Source: Ilex aquifolium
Lineage: Eukaryota > Streptophyta > Magnoliopsida > Aquifoliales > Aquifoliaceae
Direction of reading: 5' to 3'
Assembly (NCBI GenBank): GCA_951799425.1
Contig: OX637401.1
Span: 21,800,001-21,864,000 of the forward strand
DNA: 64,000 nt
The position numbers and the translations under genes were made by a program. Positions 21,386 through 33,853 of the stretch are shown here, in pieces (position 1 is the stretch's first letter; the number at the start of each line of letters is the position of its first letter). The notes below the pieces were generated by a model. That model saw only the letters and a program-made list of their open reading frames with translations, did no database searches and was not told the origin of the DNA.

Positions 21386-24300
21386 ATGGCTACAACAAAA
21401 TTCGAGATAGCAACATTTGATGGTTAAAATAATTTCAGTTTGTGACAAATTAAGATGAAAGCCGCATTGCTTCACCAGTATAGTTTGACAAAGGTCATTG
21501 ATGAAACTTATCCAAAGACAAATTAGACTAAAGTTACTGATATTGAAGATAAATCATACAATGCAATTCAGTTGTTTTTTGTTAATGAAGTTCTTCGCGA
21601 GGTCATCGATGAAGACAAAGCCGAAGGGTTATGGAAAAAGTTGGAGACTTTGTATATGAAGAAGTCTCTCCCCAACCGTTTGTATTTGAAGTAACAGTTG
21701 TATACACTCAAGATGAAGGAAGATACACCCATTAATGAACATTTTGATGAATTGAACAAAATTATTATTGACTTGAAAAATATTTATATTAAAATTGGGG
21801 ATGAAGATCAAGCTCTAATTGTGTTATGCTCGTTGTCTGATTCGTTTGATAATTTTGTTAATTCAATATTGTATGAGAGAGACTCAATCTCCTTAGTTGA
21901 TGTGAAATCCTTGTTGAATTCTAAGGAGTTACGTACTAAATTAAATGGTAAAGACAATGATGCTCAGGTCAAGGGTCTGTTTGTGAAGGGTCTCCATGAT
22001 AGTTCTTTTAATAATAATAGAGGTCGATCCGTTGAAAGAAATTCAGATAAAGAAAAACGAAAATCTAGATATCGATCACAGTCTATAAAGAAACAAAATA
22101 ATGTTGAATGTTTCTATTGTCACAAAATTGACCATTATAAGCGTGATTGTTTTAAGTTGAAAAATAAAGGGGGACAGAAAAAATTAAATCTTTCTGATTC
22201 CTCTAGTGTTGCTGATTTTGCAGGAAATACATTTGATGGTTCAGATAATATCCTTACAGTTGTTGTCTCTGATGAACGTTTTAATGATGAATGAATTCTT
22301 GATTCAGGTTATTCCTATCATATGTGCCCTAATAGGGCTTGGTTTACCACCTATGAGTCGATCAATGTTGGTTCAGTCTTGATGAGAAATAATATTGCTT
22401 GCAAGACTGTTGGAATATGTATTATCTGAATTAAGACATATGATGAGATTGTGTGGACTTTGACAGATGTACGACATATTCCAGAATTAAAGAAGAATTT
22501 GATTTCTTTGGGTACTTTAGATTCCATTGGTTGTAGGTTTTTTGCTTAAGTTAGAGTTATGAAAGTTTATAGAGGTTCTCTGGTTGTGATGAAAGGTAAA
22601 AAGCTTAATGGTCTCTATGTTCTTCAGGGTGATATTGTGATTGGTGCAGCTAGTGTGTCATCTTCAAAAATTCTAGATTCAGATACTACCCAGTTATAAC
22701 ATATGTGTTTGGGCCATATGAGTGAGAGGGGCATGAAAGTCTTGTGTAAACAAGGTTTGCTTGGCAAACATGAAATTGAGAAACTTGATTTTTGTGAGCA
22801 TTGTGTCTTCGGGAAATAGTGCAGAGTCAAATTCAGTACAACTATTCACAAGACTAAAGATACAGTTGCTAATATTCATTCAGACCTTTGGGGTCATTCT
22901 CAGGTTCCATCTAAGGGTGGCGCTCGGTTTCGTTTGACCTTTATTGATGATTATTCAAGAAAAGTTTGGGTGTATTTTTTGAAACGCAAGAGTGATGTTT
23001 TTGAGACTTTCAAGCAATGGAAGACTTTGATTGAGAAACATACAGGCAAGAAAGTCAAGCGTCTCAGAACAAATAATGGTTTGAAATTTTTTGGAGGTGA
23101 ATTTAATGAGTTTTGTAGAGATGGAGACATTGTCAGACATCATACTATTCGGTCTACTCCACAGCAAAATGAGGTTGCAGAGAGGATGAACATGACTTTT
23201 TTGGAGAGAGCACGTTGTATGCTTTCTAATGCAGGATTGTTTAAAGTTTTTTGGGCTGAGGCTGTCAGCATTGTTTGTTATTTGGTTAATCGTTCTCCAT
23301 CCACTGCTATTGATTTGAAGACTCCACATGAGGTATGTATGGTCTGGTACTCCTGCTGATTATTCTGATTTAAAAATATTTTGTTGCATTACTTATTATC
23401 ATGTGAATGATGACAAGCTTGAGCCTAGGGCTAAAAAGTACATATTTATTGGTTATGCTAAAGGTGTGAAAGAATATATATTGTGGTGTTCTGATCCTAA
23501 ATTTCCTAAGTTTATAGTCAATAGGGATGTTGTATTTGATGAATCTTCCATGTTTCATCCGAGAAAGGAGTTTGTAGTTTCTACAGAGAAAGAACAGGGT
23601 TATAGCAAGGGGGTGGAGCTACAGGTGGAAGCTTCACAGAAAGTACTTGAAAGTACTTTAGGTCAATCCATTACAGATTTGCCTAGTTCTAGTTCTGATG
23701 CTGATCCACAGGAGAAATAAGAATATGGTATTGCAAGAGGTAGTGAGAAGAGACAAATTTGACCCCCTCAGAAATATGGGTATGCAGACTTAGTAGCTTA
23801 TGCATTGACTATAACAGAGGAGTTTAGTGTTAGAACATTCCACATATTTAGAAGCTGTCACAGGTAATGAGTCTGCCCATTTTGTCGTTGTTATAGCTGA
23901 AGAAATTGAATCTCTTCATAAAAACCAGACTTGGGAATTAATAAATTTGCCTAAAGACATGAAGACTATTGGTTGCAAATGGGTCTTCAAGAAAAAGAAA
24001 GGAATTTCAGAGGTTGAATCTGCAAGGTACAAGACACGATTAATTGCAAAGGGCTACAGTTAGAGAGAGAGTGTGGACTTCAATGAAGTTTTCTCATCAG
24101 TTGTGAAACATAGCTCTATTCGTGTACTACTTGCCATAGTTGCTTCACTCAATCTAGAGCTTGAGCAATTTGATGTAAAAACTGCTTTTTTACAAGGTGA
24201 GCTTGAGGAAACTATCTACATGAATCAATCAGAGGGATTTATTGTTAAAGGTAAAGAAGATCATGTTTGTTTGTTGAATAAATCATTATATGGTTTAAAA

Positions 24301-25324
24301 CAGTCTTCACGACAATGGTACAAACGTTTTAACACCTTTATGGTAGATTATGGTTACTCTTGGAGTAATTATGATAGTTGTGTGTATCATAGATAGTTGT
24401 CAGATGATTCTTTTATATATTTATTGCTTTATGTGGATGACATGCTTATTGCTGCTAAGAGCATGTTAGAGATTGACAGGTTGAAGAAACAGTTGAGTTC
24501 AGAATTTGAGATGAAAGATTTGGGTGCTGCAAAGAAAATTTTGGGTATGAAGATTACAGGGATATGAAAGCAGGTATGTTATATTTATCTCAAAATAAAT
24601 ATATTGAGAAAGTAATTGATCAGTTTGGGATGCAGAATTCGAAACCTGTGAGTACTTCACTTGTTGCTCACTTTAAGCTTTTAGTAACTTTATCACTACG
24701 AAGTGAGAATGAGGAGCAGTTTATGTCTCATGTTCCTTATTTTAATGCAGTTGGGAGCATCATGTATACTATGGTTTGCACTCGTTTGGATATTTCACAG
24801 GCAGCTAGTGTGGTTAGTCGTTACATGACTAATCCTGGAAAAGTTCATTGGCAAACTGTAAAATGGATACTTCGTTATTTGAGAGACACTACAGATGTTG
24901 GTTTAGTATTTGGTAGAAGAGATAATATCAATTCTACTGTTATTGGTCATGTTGATTCAGATTATGCGGGTGATCTAGATAAGAGGAGATCTCTGACAAG
25001 TTATGTTTTTACTCTATTTGGGTGCACTGTAAATTGGAGGGCGATCCTACAGTCTATAGTTGCTTTGTCTACCTTAGATGCAGAATACATGGCAATATCA
25101 GAAGTAGTTAAAGAAACATTTTGGTTAAGAGGTTTGGTCTGTGATTTGGGCTTGGAAGAGGAGGTGACTATTGTGTTTTGTGATAGTCAAAGTGCAATAC
25201 ATTTGACCAAAAATCAAACGTATCATGAAAGGACCAAGCACATTGGTGTTAGATATCACTTCATTGGTGAGGTTATAACTCAAGGTATTGTCATAGTAAA
25301 AAAAGTTGCTACAACAAAAAACTG
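21386..25324 (+). pseudogene. Copia gag-pol polyprotein, broken
   Basis: Domains in order: gag (21386-22200) with a CCHC-type knuckle 'CFYCHKIDHYKRDC'; a protease remnant around '[10 protein letters not shown]' (about 22294); an integrase core ('FIDDYSRKVWVYFL', 'TPQQNEVAERMN') up to about 23330; reverse transcriptase with 'FDVKTAFLQGELEETI' (24171) and the 'YVDDM' catalytic box (about 24435); and RNase H ending near 25320. Stops in gag lie at about 21425, 21443 and 21693, and further stops precede the protease and lie in the integrase and RT. Frame changes occur near 23330 and 24565. Several stops fall where family members have Trp or Gln, the pattern left by C-to-T decay of methylated DNA. 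Confidence 0.88.
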
Positions 25325-25502
25325 AGCAGGTATATTTACTAAGTCGGTACCAGTGCTCAAGTTTAAGCATTACTAGGACTTGATTGATATTTGCACTGTT
25401 TGAGTTGTACTCTTCAGGGTATTTGATAAAATTATAAAAGCAACGGTCAAGTTCACTTTAATTGGATGATTTGATGGAATATAAGTCAATGTAGATATTT
25501 AT

Positions 25503-25955
25503 TGTGTGTGACTTGTATTCTAATTCTCAATTGAATTTTATTTGGAAATTTTTTCATGGGCACCCGCTAGTTTAATTGATATGTGTTTATTTTATGGAAA
25601 ATACTATGTATTTCGAATTTATAACCCAAATTTGTATCCTAAATGAAGGGGGACCGTTGGATAAATATGTCCCATCAACTTTTTTAAATGTGATTCACTG
25701 ATCCAATGATCTCCTTTATTTAAGATACAAATTTAAGTGACATAGCATTACTTTTATTTTATAAACAAACTCATTGACCCATTGTCATCATTATCATAAA
25801 TGTCTATACTAGCAAGGGTATTTGTTTCTCACACAAATCGGAGAACTCATTTCCAACACGTGATAGACTTTGGGGAAAAAGACTTTTGACTTTTCAAAGC
25901 TAGGTTCCTTTGTCGAGAAAGTGGAGAAATTGATAAAGCGGATTGATGACGTGCA
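25503..25955 (+). repeat. Copia 3' LTR, truncated and MITE-interrupted
   Basis: Homologous to the first ~310 bp of the 5' LTR. An internal jump near 25938 removes ~22 bp present in the 5' copy, and similarity ends at about 25955. A 157-bp MITE plus its 10-bp duplication sits at 25586-25762. Confidence 0.8.
25596..25752. mobile_element. MITE inserted in the copia 3' LTR (157 bp)
   Basis: A perfect 10-bp duplication tttattttat flanks it (25586-25595 and 25753-25762). The termini are inverted (ggaaaatactatg / agtaatgctatg), and further inverted words lie inside ('aaatttgtatcctaaat' / 'aaatttgtatcttaaat'). The unoccupied site is preserved in the 5' LTR (about 20890), which proves the insertion. 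A 9-11 bp duplication suggests a Mutator-type origin. Confidence 0.8.
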
Positions 25956-26390
25956 CAAAATTTCAGAAAAGTATTTAAACATGATTTCATTTAGAATTTC
26001 ATTCACGGTCTTTTAAAACCTCACATGACATGTACACATTTGCAAAAAATTAGAATTGAGGTATGTATGAGTACCAAATTGAAAAAAGTAAAAAAACTTT
26101 ATTAAATTAAAATTGAAATGATTTACATAAAACAGGGCCAATAATGGTTTAAGTAAATCTCATTTTGCCAATGAAAGATGTTCGTTTGGTCGTCTATTTT
26201 GTTCCAAATCAACTAATCAAGAATCACAAAACAGACGAACGACTAAACGGAAATAAGACGGTGGACCACATTGTAACGTTTTTTTTGAGGGGACAATATA
26301 AAAAAATTAATCATTCAAAGGGTAAATTGAGAATTTTAATATCTTTATGGGGCAAAATGGAATTTACCCTAAAGGTTTTGGATCTTTTGA
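25956..26390. other. Region between the copia element and the F-box gene promoter
   Basis: No gene or bounded repeat recognised. It includes the proximal upstream region of the PP2-B gene; no specific operator could be named. Confidence 0.5.
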
Positions 26391-26394
26391 GCTG

Positions 26395-26402
26395 TATATA
26401 AG
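26395..26402 (+). promoter_or_regulatory. TATA box of the F-box gene
   Basis: tatataag lies 66 nt upstream of the ATG at 26468, which allows a ~35-nt 5' leader. That leader contains a GA run (26444-26466). Assigned by position and consensus. Confidence 0.65.
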
Positions 26403-26443
26403 TTTGTACATCCCACTGCACAATCCACCGTTTCCATTTTAAC

Positions 26444-26466
26444 GTGAGAGAGAGAGAGAGGGAGAG
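26444..26466 (+). repeat. GA run in the 5' leader
   Basis: A gagaga stretch directly upstream of the start codon. GA-rich leaders are common in plant genes. In one frame it extends the open reading frame with Arg-Glu codons but without an ATG. Confidence 0.85.
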
Positions 26467-26467
26467 A

Positions 26468-28817
26468 ATGCCGTGTTTCTCGTTATTGCCGGAAGGTTGT
26501 ATAACACACATCATATCATTTACATCACCGAGGGATGCTTGCAGAGCGGCGGCGATCTCATCTACGTTCAAGTCGGCAACCGAGTCCGACACCGTTTGGG
26601 AGAAGTTCCTGCCGTCCGATTATCCGGAGATCATATCGAGATCCGTCTCTCCGGTGGTTTACTCCACCAAAAAGGAACTCTACTTTCTCCTTTGCAACTC
26701 TCCTATCCTCCTTGATGACAGTAAGCTGGTAAGTAATTCGATCACTCTTCTACTATATTTTTTGGGCAAAATCCGGTTTACCCCCTTGTGGTTTGGGTGT
26801 TTTGCACATGACCCCCCATGATTTTGAAATCATTTTGGACCGATATGCACAATTAACACCGTAAACGGAAGTGATAAAATGACTTTAGTACCCTCAACTA
26901 TTCATCATCTTCTTCCTCCCTCTCAATTGTTGCCTAATTTTCTGAAAATTCAACCAACCACCCAACTTTACAATATTTTCTCTCTCTCCACAAAGCCCTG
27001 TTTGTAGATTTCTATGGGTTTTCATGTGGATGGTCTGGCCCAATGGGTTGTCCATATTTGAATTCAGTTGTTTCCACTTGAGTTAGGGTTGATTTTTATG
27101 GATTCCCATGGATCCCTATCGGTACAAAAAAGTCAACTAAGGAGAAATGAATTGGAATGTAATTGATTCGGATCATTTCAACTTCAAAATTTGGCAACAA
27201 TGATCAAGTTGAGTATTCATTGTGCCGCGCTTGTGGGTTTTTTTTCCAATGAATTCAACTGTGGACAATTGAATTAGACTGAAATTAACAAAATTTGAAA
27301 TTGAAAAGATAGCCAGTTTCAGTGGGTTACACTGTAGCCGGTAAACAAAGCTCCCACCTAGGAGGCATAAGTGGTCGGAAGCGTTACCCCTTTTTAGGAG
27401 GTTGATTCCCGAAGCTAATTGATTGTTAATGGGGCTGAATTTAGGGGTGGAAGATTGAAGTTAACTAAAGTTGGCAAATATTTGACAAAATCTGAATTCG
27501 AGAAATCCGATCAGATCATATCAGGTGTTCAATGACTGTGGAAATAATTTTGCAAGTGATGTTAGTTGTTCCCCGTGAATATCCGTAGGACCATAGGAAC
27601 CCACTGGTGTGGCATTCTAATGAGCAGATTGTTGATTTAGGTTGACTAAAGTTTGATAAAATATAAATTTGGTAGAGAACCGGACCCCCTAGGTTTAGGC
27701 CGAAGCAGGCCATGCTATTATTTGTGTTTTAGATGGCCGGTGGGGTTGGTGGTTCAAGGCGATTTATACACTGTTGTTTGTTATAAGAATCAAGAAATGC
27801 ATCTTTTCCAGTTATGATGGTGGATTTGAACCTAGTTGAGCACATTGCAAATGCAAATTGGCTTGAGACATGAGATAATAGACAAACTTTTGTTTCTTGT
27901 ATATTTGATTATGATTCCTAATGGGAACCTATGTCTGCTGAACTGTTTGTAGTTAATCTAATGATTTTCAGTCGTTACGATGTGCTTACTCTAGTTCTTT
28001 GAAGATCAAGAGGTCCTTTAAGAGTAAACCGTCACAATGGTAGAAATTTTCCATTCTATTGAGGTCATAGAGCAAGGCAAAACCCAAAATGAGATGATGA
28101 TGTTTATTTTTTCCAACTGAACTTATTTCTTATATATTACCTGTTTTCTAATAATGCAATCTTTATGATTGTTCATAAGCAGAGCTTCGCACTAAATAAA
28201 TGGAGCGGCAAAAAATGTTATATGTTACGAGCAAGAGAGCTTAGGATTATTTGGGGAGATGCCTCACAGTACTGGAAGTGGACGTCTTTGCCTGAGTCAA
28301 GGTCTCTCTCCCCATCCACCTATTTGTTTATATGTGTATGCATTGATGACTGATGTACATACATTTCTAAATGTCCAGATTTTCTGAGGTGGCTGAGCTC
28401 CTGTTCGTGTGCTGGCTTGATATTTGTGGCAAGATGCAAACTCAAATGTTGTCCCCAAAGACTACCTATGCAGCTCACCTTGTCTTCAAACTAGCAGAAG
28501 ATTCCAGTGGCCTTGAAGTGCCTGTAAAGGCTTCAGTTAGATTTGCTGCAGAAAGCCCTGTCTACGATACAGTTTACCTGAAATTGGCGACAGATATATC
28601 TGAGTATTTACGAGGATTGCATATGCGTGGAGATAGACAACCTAATGGTCGGCTTCCGCAGAAGAGAGGGGATGAGTGGATGGAGATTGAGCTCGGGCAG
28701 TTTTTTAATGATCACGGGGATGATGGTGAAGTGGAGATGCAATTGAAGGAGACCCAACAGCTTCTTGCGAAGATTGGCCTCATTGTCGAGGGCATTGAGC
28801 TTCGGCCTAAGGAGTAA
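26468..28817 (+). CDS. F-box protein, PP2-B (Nictaba-like lectin) type; 3 exons
   Basis: Exons 26468-26728, 28183-28301 and 28379-28817 join in frame to 272 codons, with GT-AG introns of 1454 and 77 bp. An F-box occupies about residues 3-45 ('LPEGCITHIISFTSPRDACR' and following), and a phloem-protein-2/Nictaba domain occupies about residues 90-270 ('NKWSGKKCYMLRARELRIIW', 'FSEVAELLFVCWLDICGKM', a final 'GIELRP'). Family knowledge: such proteins act as substrate receptors of SCF ubiquitin ligases, binding SKP1 through the F-box and probably glycoproteins through the lectin domain. Length and intron layout are normal for plant PP2-B genes. No stop or frameshift was seen, so the gene appears intact. 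The large first intron contains a dispersed-repeat-like stretch (about 26755-26870). Specific family member not assigned. Confidence 0.92.
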
Positions 28818-31397
28818 AGATTGAATTGAAAAGATATGTACGGATTTAATACGCTTTGATGCAACACACACTACTGTGTATTAATTTTATATATGGTTGA
28901 TAATATTTGAATTTGGTACAGATGTTTTATTATGTAGATAAATTAGCAATTGTCCGTGTCTGAAGGCACGACGTAATAAACAAAAAAATCGAAAGTAAAT
29001 ACATGTACATTAAGAGACCGTATGGTATTAAAAATTGTCAATTAAAAAAATTAAGAAAAAACATTGATAAATATAATATGGGTCTATTATTTTTTTTAAA
29101 AAAATTGATAAAATATAAATCAAAACAATTTCAAACATTGTTCAATGACCGTTTAATTATTGATTGATATTCAAATGGTAATAAATTCAAAAATTATTGT
29201 GGTATGAAAACAATCAAATAAATATGAGATAGAAAACAAATATGAGATAGAAAACAAGGAAGGAGGATTAAGAGATGAATTGCAACAAAAAATATAATAA
29301 ACAACATCAACAAAACCTAAATCAATTAAAACTAAATTTTTAACACTCTATCGGGTTAAATTACACTTTTTGTCATCATAGTATGTTGATAGTTTAGAGA
29401 ATACTCGTGTCTCTAAATATAATATTTTTTTTTCTATTCTTCCAAACAATTACGGCTAAATTATCTCTAAAAATAAGACCCTACAAAAATATGAAGATGT
29501 GCAAACCTTATCAAGTAAAGATGTTTTTCATATATCATACTTAAACATATTCGTGGAGAGATAACATGTCATCAATGGAAACTAGTCCTGATCAAATTTC
29601 CATGATTAAATCCAACTACGCTAACATTATCAAATTGAGAAACTGAATACATAAAATTTGAGTCCCATAAAGAATTCAAGCAAAATTTTCTAAAAACATT
29701 ACTATACAGAACTATTACCACTAATACTACAATTACAATTATTACCACTTAGTATAAATTTTGATAACTAATCAAAATTTGTGCTCAAATTGAAATTAAA
29801 TCTTACCAAGTCAACTATTTAAATTAATTTTGCTATTCAATTCAAACCAAATTTCATCAACTAAGTTAATTTTATGTTGCACAAATTTGTCCCAAGAGCT
29901 TTACCCCACCACAACCCATCCATCACAACTTCGAGATTAACTATCATCACTAAGACCACCATCATTATCACTTCCAAACCTAAAACATATCTTCAGCAAC
30001 CATCGGTACTTCTTCGAGAAGGCGAGCTTACTTTTAACTACAATCTAAGCCAACTAATGTATCAAATTGGCAACAAATCAAATGAACTATAAGACATATT
30101 GACAACAAATCAATTTGAATTTCAGTATACTGTAGGAATAGTGTATAACTTGCAAAATTTATGAATGTGCACAAAGCATTAAATTGAAGTCAAGATTTGA
30201 AATTTTTTAGAGAGAAAATAATATTTAAAAACATAGACAGTACAACCTAAAGAATCTTGAATAGCAGTATGGAGAACTTATTAAACACCGTGCATACACT
30301 TCATAGTAGTTCCTGTCATTTTTGCTTTCTTTTGATGCAAACCATTCCCAAATGTGCCAAAAAAATAAAAGACTTGGCTGTTGATCAAAAGGGCTCATTG
30401 ATTCTTTCGGAATGCTTTGCAGTTTTTGGACAAAACAAACACAAAAAATAGATGAACTCATCCTTGTTCACAAAGGACCACTTACCCTGAACCAATCTTA
30501 GGTCCTCATATCCTAGAACGTACAGAAAAAGATTGTAAATAACCTAAAAATATGTAAAACTAAAAAAAATAACAAACCCAAACCAATAAATCACTTTTTT
30601 AGGATATCATCGTCCCGCTGGAGTTGTGCCATTGTTGATCGTTGGAGCTGCGCTGTCGTGCTATAGATGGTCACTGCAGCAAACAAAGTAAGTTTGCTAA
30701 AAAATAAGGATAATGTTGGCCCACTTATTGAAGCAATAATACAAATACTTAGTGTTTCGGTGACTGTGGTGGGTTTTGGTAGTAATGTATGCGTGTGGGG
30801 GTGGAGAGGCGTTTGTTGGCTAGGCAGGTTTCGATGGCAGTGGTGGGGACTGGGGAGGAAAGGGGGTGGAGGTGCTGGTTGGTTGCAGGTAAGAGTTTGA
30901 CTTTGGATATATAGGATGTTTAGTGGGCTGTTATGAGTTTCGGTGGCAGAGGGGAGAGGGAAGGAAGGGGTGGTTGCGGTAAGGGGAGACATACGCAGAG
31001 AGAGAGGGGAGGGATACCCGGGTGAGGCTTCAAGATTGTCGATGGTTGATCACTGTGTCTCCGATGGTGCCTCCACAGTGTTGCTTTGAAGAGAGAGGGT
31101 TTCGGTGAGGAGAGAAAAAGAGAGAAGAGAAAGGGGCGTCGGTGGCTAAAGGGGCGGCTTATGCCAATTTGGAGCCTAAAACAGAAATATTAAATGAATG
31201 TCTTTTTATTTTTAGTATTATTTTTTTTAAAAAAAATTAATTTATTTTTAATTTTCTATGTGAGAGGGAGACAAAAGAAGGATGTGTTAATATTGTCGAG
31301 AAACAGATTTCAACTTTTATTTTTGTTTTTTACCACAGAGAATGAGAGAGAGTGTTTAATTTCAACTTTTATTTTTATTTTTTTATTTTTTTTACTA

Positions 31398-31444
<47 letters not shown>

Positions 31445-32200
31445 AGTAAATATGAGTTGACTTTTGAGTATTTTGTTAATTTCTAAGTTTTTAATGTTAT
31501 AGATTGGATTATATGCCCAAATTATTGCAATAAAAATTTTGATTGCATTTAATTTTTGGATCTTTTTTGTAGGGCTTAAAATTTAATAGATTTAATTTTT
31601 TTTTTGGGCTAGTAATGTACCTAAAATTTGGGGCCTAAAACCCATGCTTTTTTTTTTCCCCATACTGTTGGGCTGGCCCCTGGGTGGCTATTCGTTGGGG
31701 GCAAAGATCGAGAGGAGGAACAAAGAGAGATCGAGATGGATGCAACTGATAAAGGAAAGCGGAGTAAATAATATAGTATCATCATTATATTGAATATTCT
31801 GAAGCTGTGATATGAAAAAGTGATTTCTTTGATATGGAAAGGATATTATTTAGAGCAGCATGAGCGGGGGTTAAAATTTAAATATAAACGTTAATTTTAG
31901 ATTTGGACATAATTTTAGATTTAGATGACATTGATTTTGGGCGAGATTGAGAGGCGAATTCAATGTAGCGGTGTCAATTTTGGAAACTAAAAATTTTGAG
32001 CAGCAAAAATATTTCAAAAGAGCTAATGTGGTACGTCGGATCAAAATGATCTGAGACGTCAATAGCTTGAGACAGTTTGAGATAACGTTGTCCGTTGGAT
32101 GATGCCTTTTTTGGTTACGAAACGATCTGGGCCGCTCTTTGTCTCCAAAATTCAAAATCGTTCTACTTTATTATATAGATTGTTTATAATTCTCCGCCTT
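28818..32200. other. Intergenic region without recognised genes
   Basis: A/T-rich with scattered GA and T runs. Open frames at 30591-30992 (minus) and 30667-30900 (plus) overlap each other in a G/T-rich patch, show biased composition without a domain, and were not accepted. Putative polyadenylation signals for the PP2-B gene (aataaa-like at about 28973) fall in the first 200 bp. Confidence 0.55.
31402..31436. repeat. (GA)n microsatellite
   Basis: A GA dinucleotide run of about 17 units. Confidence 0.95.
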
Positions 32201-32210
32201 CAATTTTTAG

Positions 32211-32778
32211 CGTTAATTGCACTGGACGTCCCAAAATGTGGGGTTATCTCATTTTGATCTACAATGTTTAAATTGCATCATTTTAATTCCTGAAGTATTC
32301 AATATATTTTTATGTGGTCTTTTAAGTAGACAACATTCAGATTGCTAACGATTTTTTATTATAAACTTGTCATATAATACCTATTGGATAATTCTTGACC
32401 AAATTTTTACCCAAATTTTAGTCAAAGAGTTACTCAAATTATACAGTTTTGATTATAAACTATCTAAATTTTAGTCAAGAGTTATACAAATTTTAGTCAA
32501 GAGTTATCCAAATTTTAGTCAAGAGCTGTCTATATTACACATTTTTAGTCAAGAGTTGCTCAAATTTTGGTCAAGAACTACCCAAATTATGTTTTGCCCA
32601 TATTTAGGTAATCACGTGACAAGTTTATGATAAACCATTAGTAATTTAGATGTTGTCTGCTTGAAGGACCACATTAAAACATATTTAATACTTCAATGAC
32701 TAAAATAATGCAATTAAAATATTGGAGACCAAAATAAGACAAACTCTATACTCTAAGGACCTTTAATACAATTAACCC
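32211..32778. mobile_element. Long-TIR element (568 bp), Mutator-like
   Basis: About 170 bp at the left is repeated inverted at the right, with words such as 'ttaattg.a', 'tgcat.attttag', 'atgtggtc.tt.aag.agacaaca' and 'ataaacttgtca'. Flanking decamers caatttttag (32201-32210) and caatttttaa (32779-32788) differ at one base and fit a 9-10 bp Mutator-type duplication. The ~230-bp centre holds five to six copies of a ~23-bp tandem motif around 'attttagtcaagagttatc' (32400-32590). Non-coding. Confidence 0.7.
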
Positions 32779-32819
32779 CAATTTTTAATTTTCTACTGTT
32801 GTTTTTATTATGGTTCAAT

Positions 32820-33470
32820 AGGATTCAGATTTAGAACCACCCTCATGCTCAACAATAGCATTGGCAGGCCATCTGTCTCTCTCTCTCTCACACACACAAA
32901 CACATTAGGCTTGCTTCACCCGTCCAACAAAGATGCCTTTTGCTTCGCCTAAAAGAAAGAGGGAGACTTGTTAATCTCCTCAACATAGTCATCAATAAGT
33001 CTTACAAAAAATTGTCTCATAAGTTATAGACTCTGGTGGAGATAAATCAGGCTAAGGGCGAACACGTGACCAACACATGCTAGCAGTCGCGTGCAACGCA
33101 CGAATGATGGAGTCTGGTACGAAGATTGAGCTCCAACCCCAAATAGCTCACCCATATTCCTTATTTTTAGATCAAACTAGTTCCAGATATTTGGGGAAGG
33201 AAGTTCCACATTCCTTGCCACCTAATTTGAAAAGTAACTATAAGGCTTCAACGTTAAACAGGACTCAGGCCTATAAAGGGGAGAAAGTATCTGCTTCCAA
33301 GGTAAGCAACTCTTTTCCCAACTGAAAACCATTTCCCATATCGAACCTTTACTAACTTTATCATCAGATGGTCGACCACTGGAGCCCTTCCAATCCTCGA
33401 CTTCTGTGCTGGCGCTCGTTGGTGATTGTCAGGTCATCATCTATCCTAGAGCCCTTTTTTGGGATCAACA
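32820..33470 (+). repeat. Ty3/gypsy 5' LTR remnant
   Basis: The LTR is inferred from its 3' end (...gggatcaaca at 33470), directly followed by a gypsy primer-binding site, and from a TATA-like 'ctataaag' at about 33271 with a transcribed-looking downstream part. The 5' limit is not determined, because no second LTR lies in the window. The sequence differs from the LTRs of elements A and B. Confidence 0.5.
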
Positions 33471-33853
33471 GTTGGCGCCGTCTGTGGGAATCGACTTGAT
33501 TTCCAACATTAAATCCAAGTCCCATGGCGATCACAAAAGCATCCAAGGATCCTACAGTTGATCAGACGCAAGAACGTCCTAACTCCCACACAACGGGGCG
33601 AAGGAATGTGCCCCCACCAGAAAAGAAATCCGCAAAAGTCAAAAGATTGAAGAAAAAAAATAGTTGGCACCGTATGTAGGAATCGACTTGATTTCCAACA
33701 TTAAATCCAAGTCCCATGGCGATCACAAAAGCATCCAAGGATCCTACACTCGATCAGACGCAAGAAACGTCCTAACTGCCATACAACGAGACGAAGGAGT
33801 GTGCCCCCACCAGAAAAGGAATCCACAGAGGTCAAAAGATTGGAGAAAGGCCA
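33471..33853 (+). repeat. Tandemly duplicated PBS and gag start of a gypsy element
   Basis: 33471-33660 and 33663-33853 are near-identical ~191-bp copies. Each has a primer-binding site (tggcgccgtctgtggga at 33473-33489; degenerate tggcaccgtatgtagga at 33664-33680), a short leader and an ATG (33524 and 33716) opening a gag-like frame beginning 'MAITKASKDPT'. The frame breaks soon after and the rest of the element is missing. Beyond the second copy is a CA-rich run (about 33855-33910). Confidence 0.75.

Larger units (their letters stand above)
20802..25955 (+). mobile_element. Decayed Ty1/copia LTR retrotransposon
   Basis: Direct repeats of ~450 shared bases at 20802-21357 and 25503-25955 bracket a gag-protease-integrase-RT-RNase H region in that order, which defines Ty1/copia (integrase before RT). 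A primer-binding-site-like 'ttggtatttgaac' (about 21360-21372) follows the 5' LTR, resembling the usual copia initiator-tRNA site with changes. The 3' LTR lacks its last ~250 bp, so there is no second target duplication to measure. Many nonsense codons and frameshifts make it non-autonomous. Confidence 0.88.

Noticed and set aside
30591-30992. 133-codon Pro/Thr/Ser-rich frame, and plus-strand frame 30667-30900
   Set aside because: Overlapping frames in a G/T-biased patch; no domain, no splice or promoter context.
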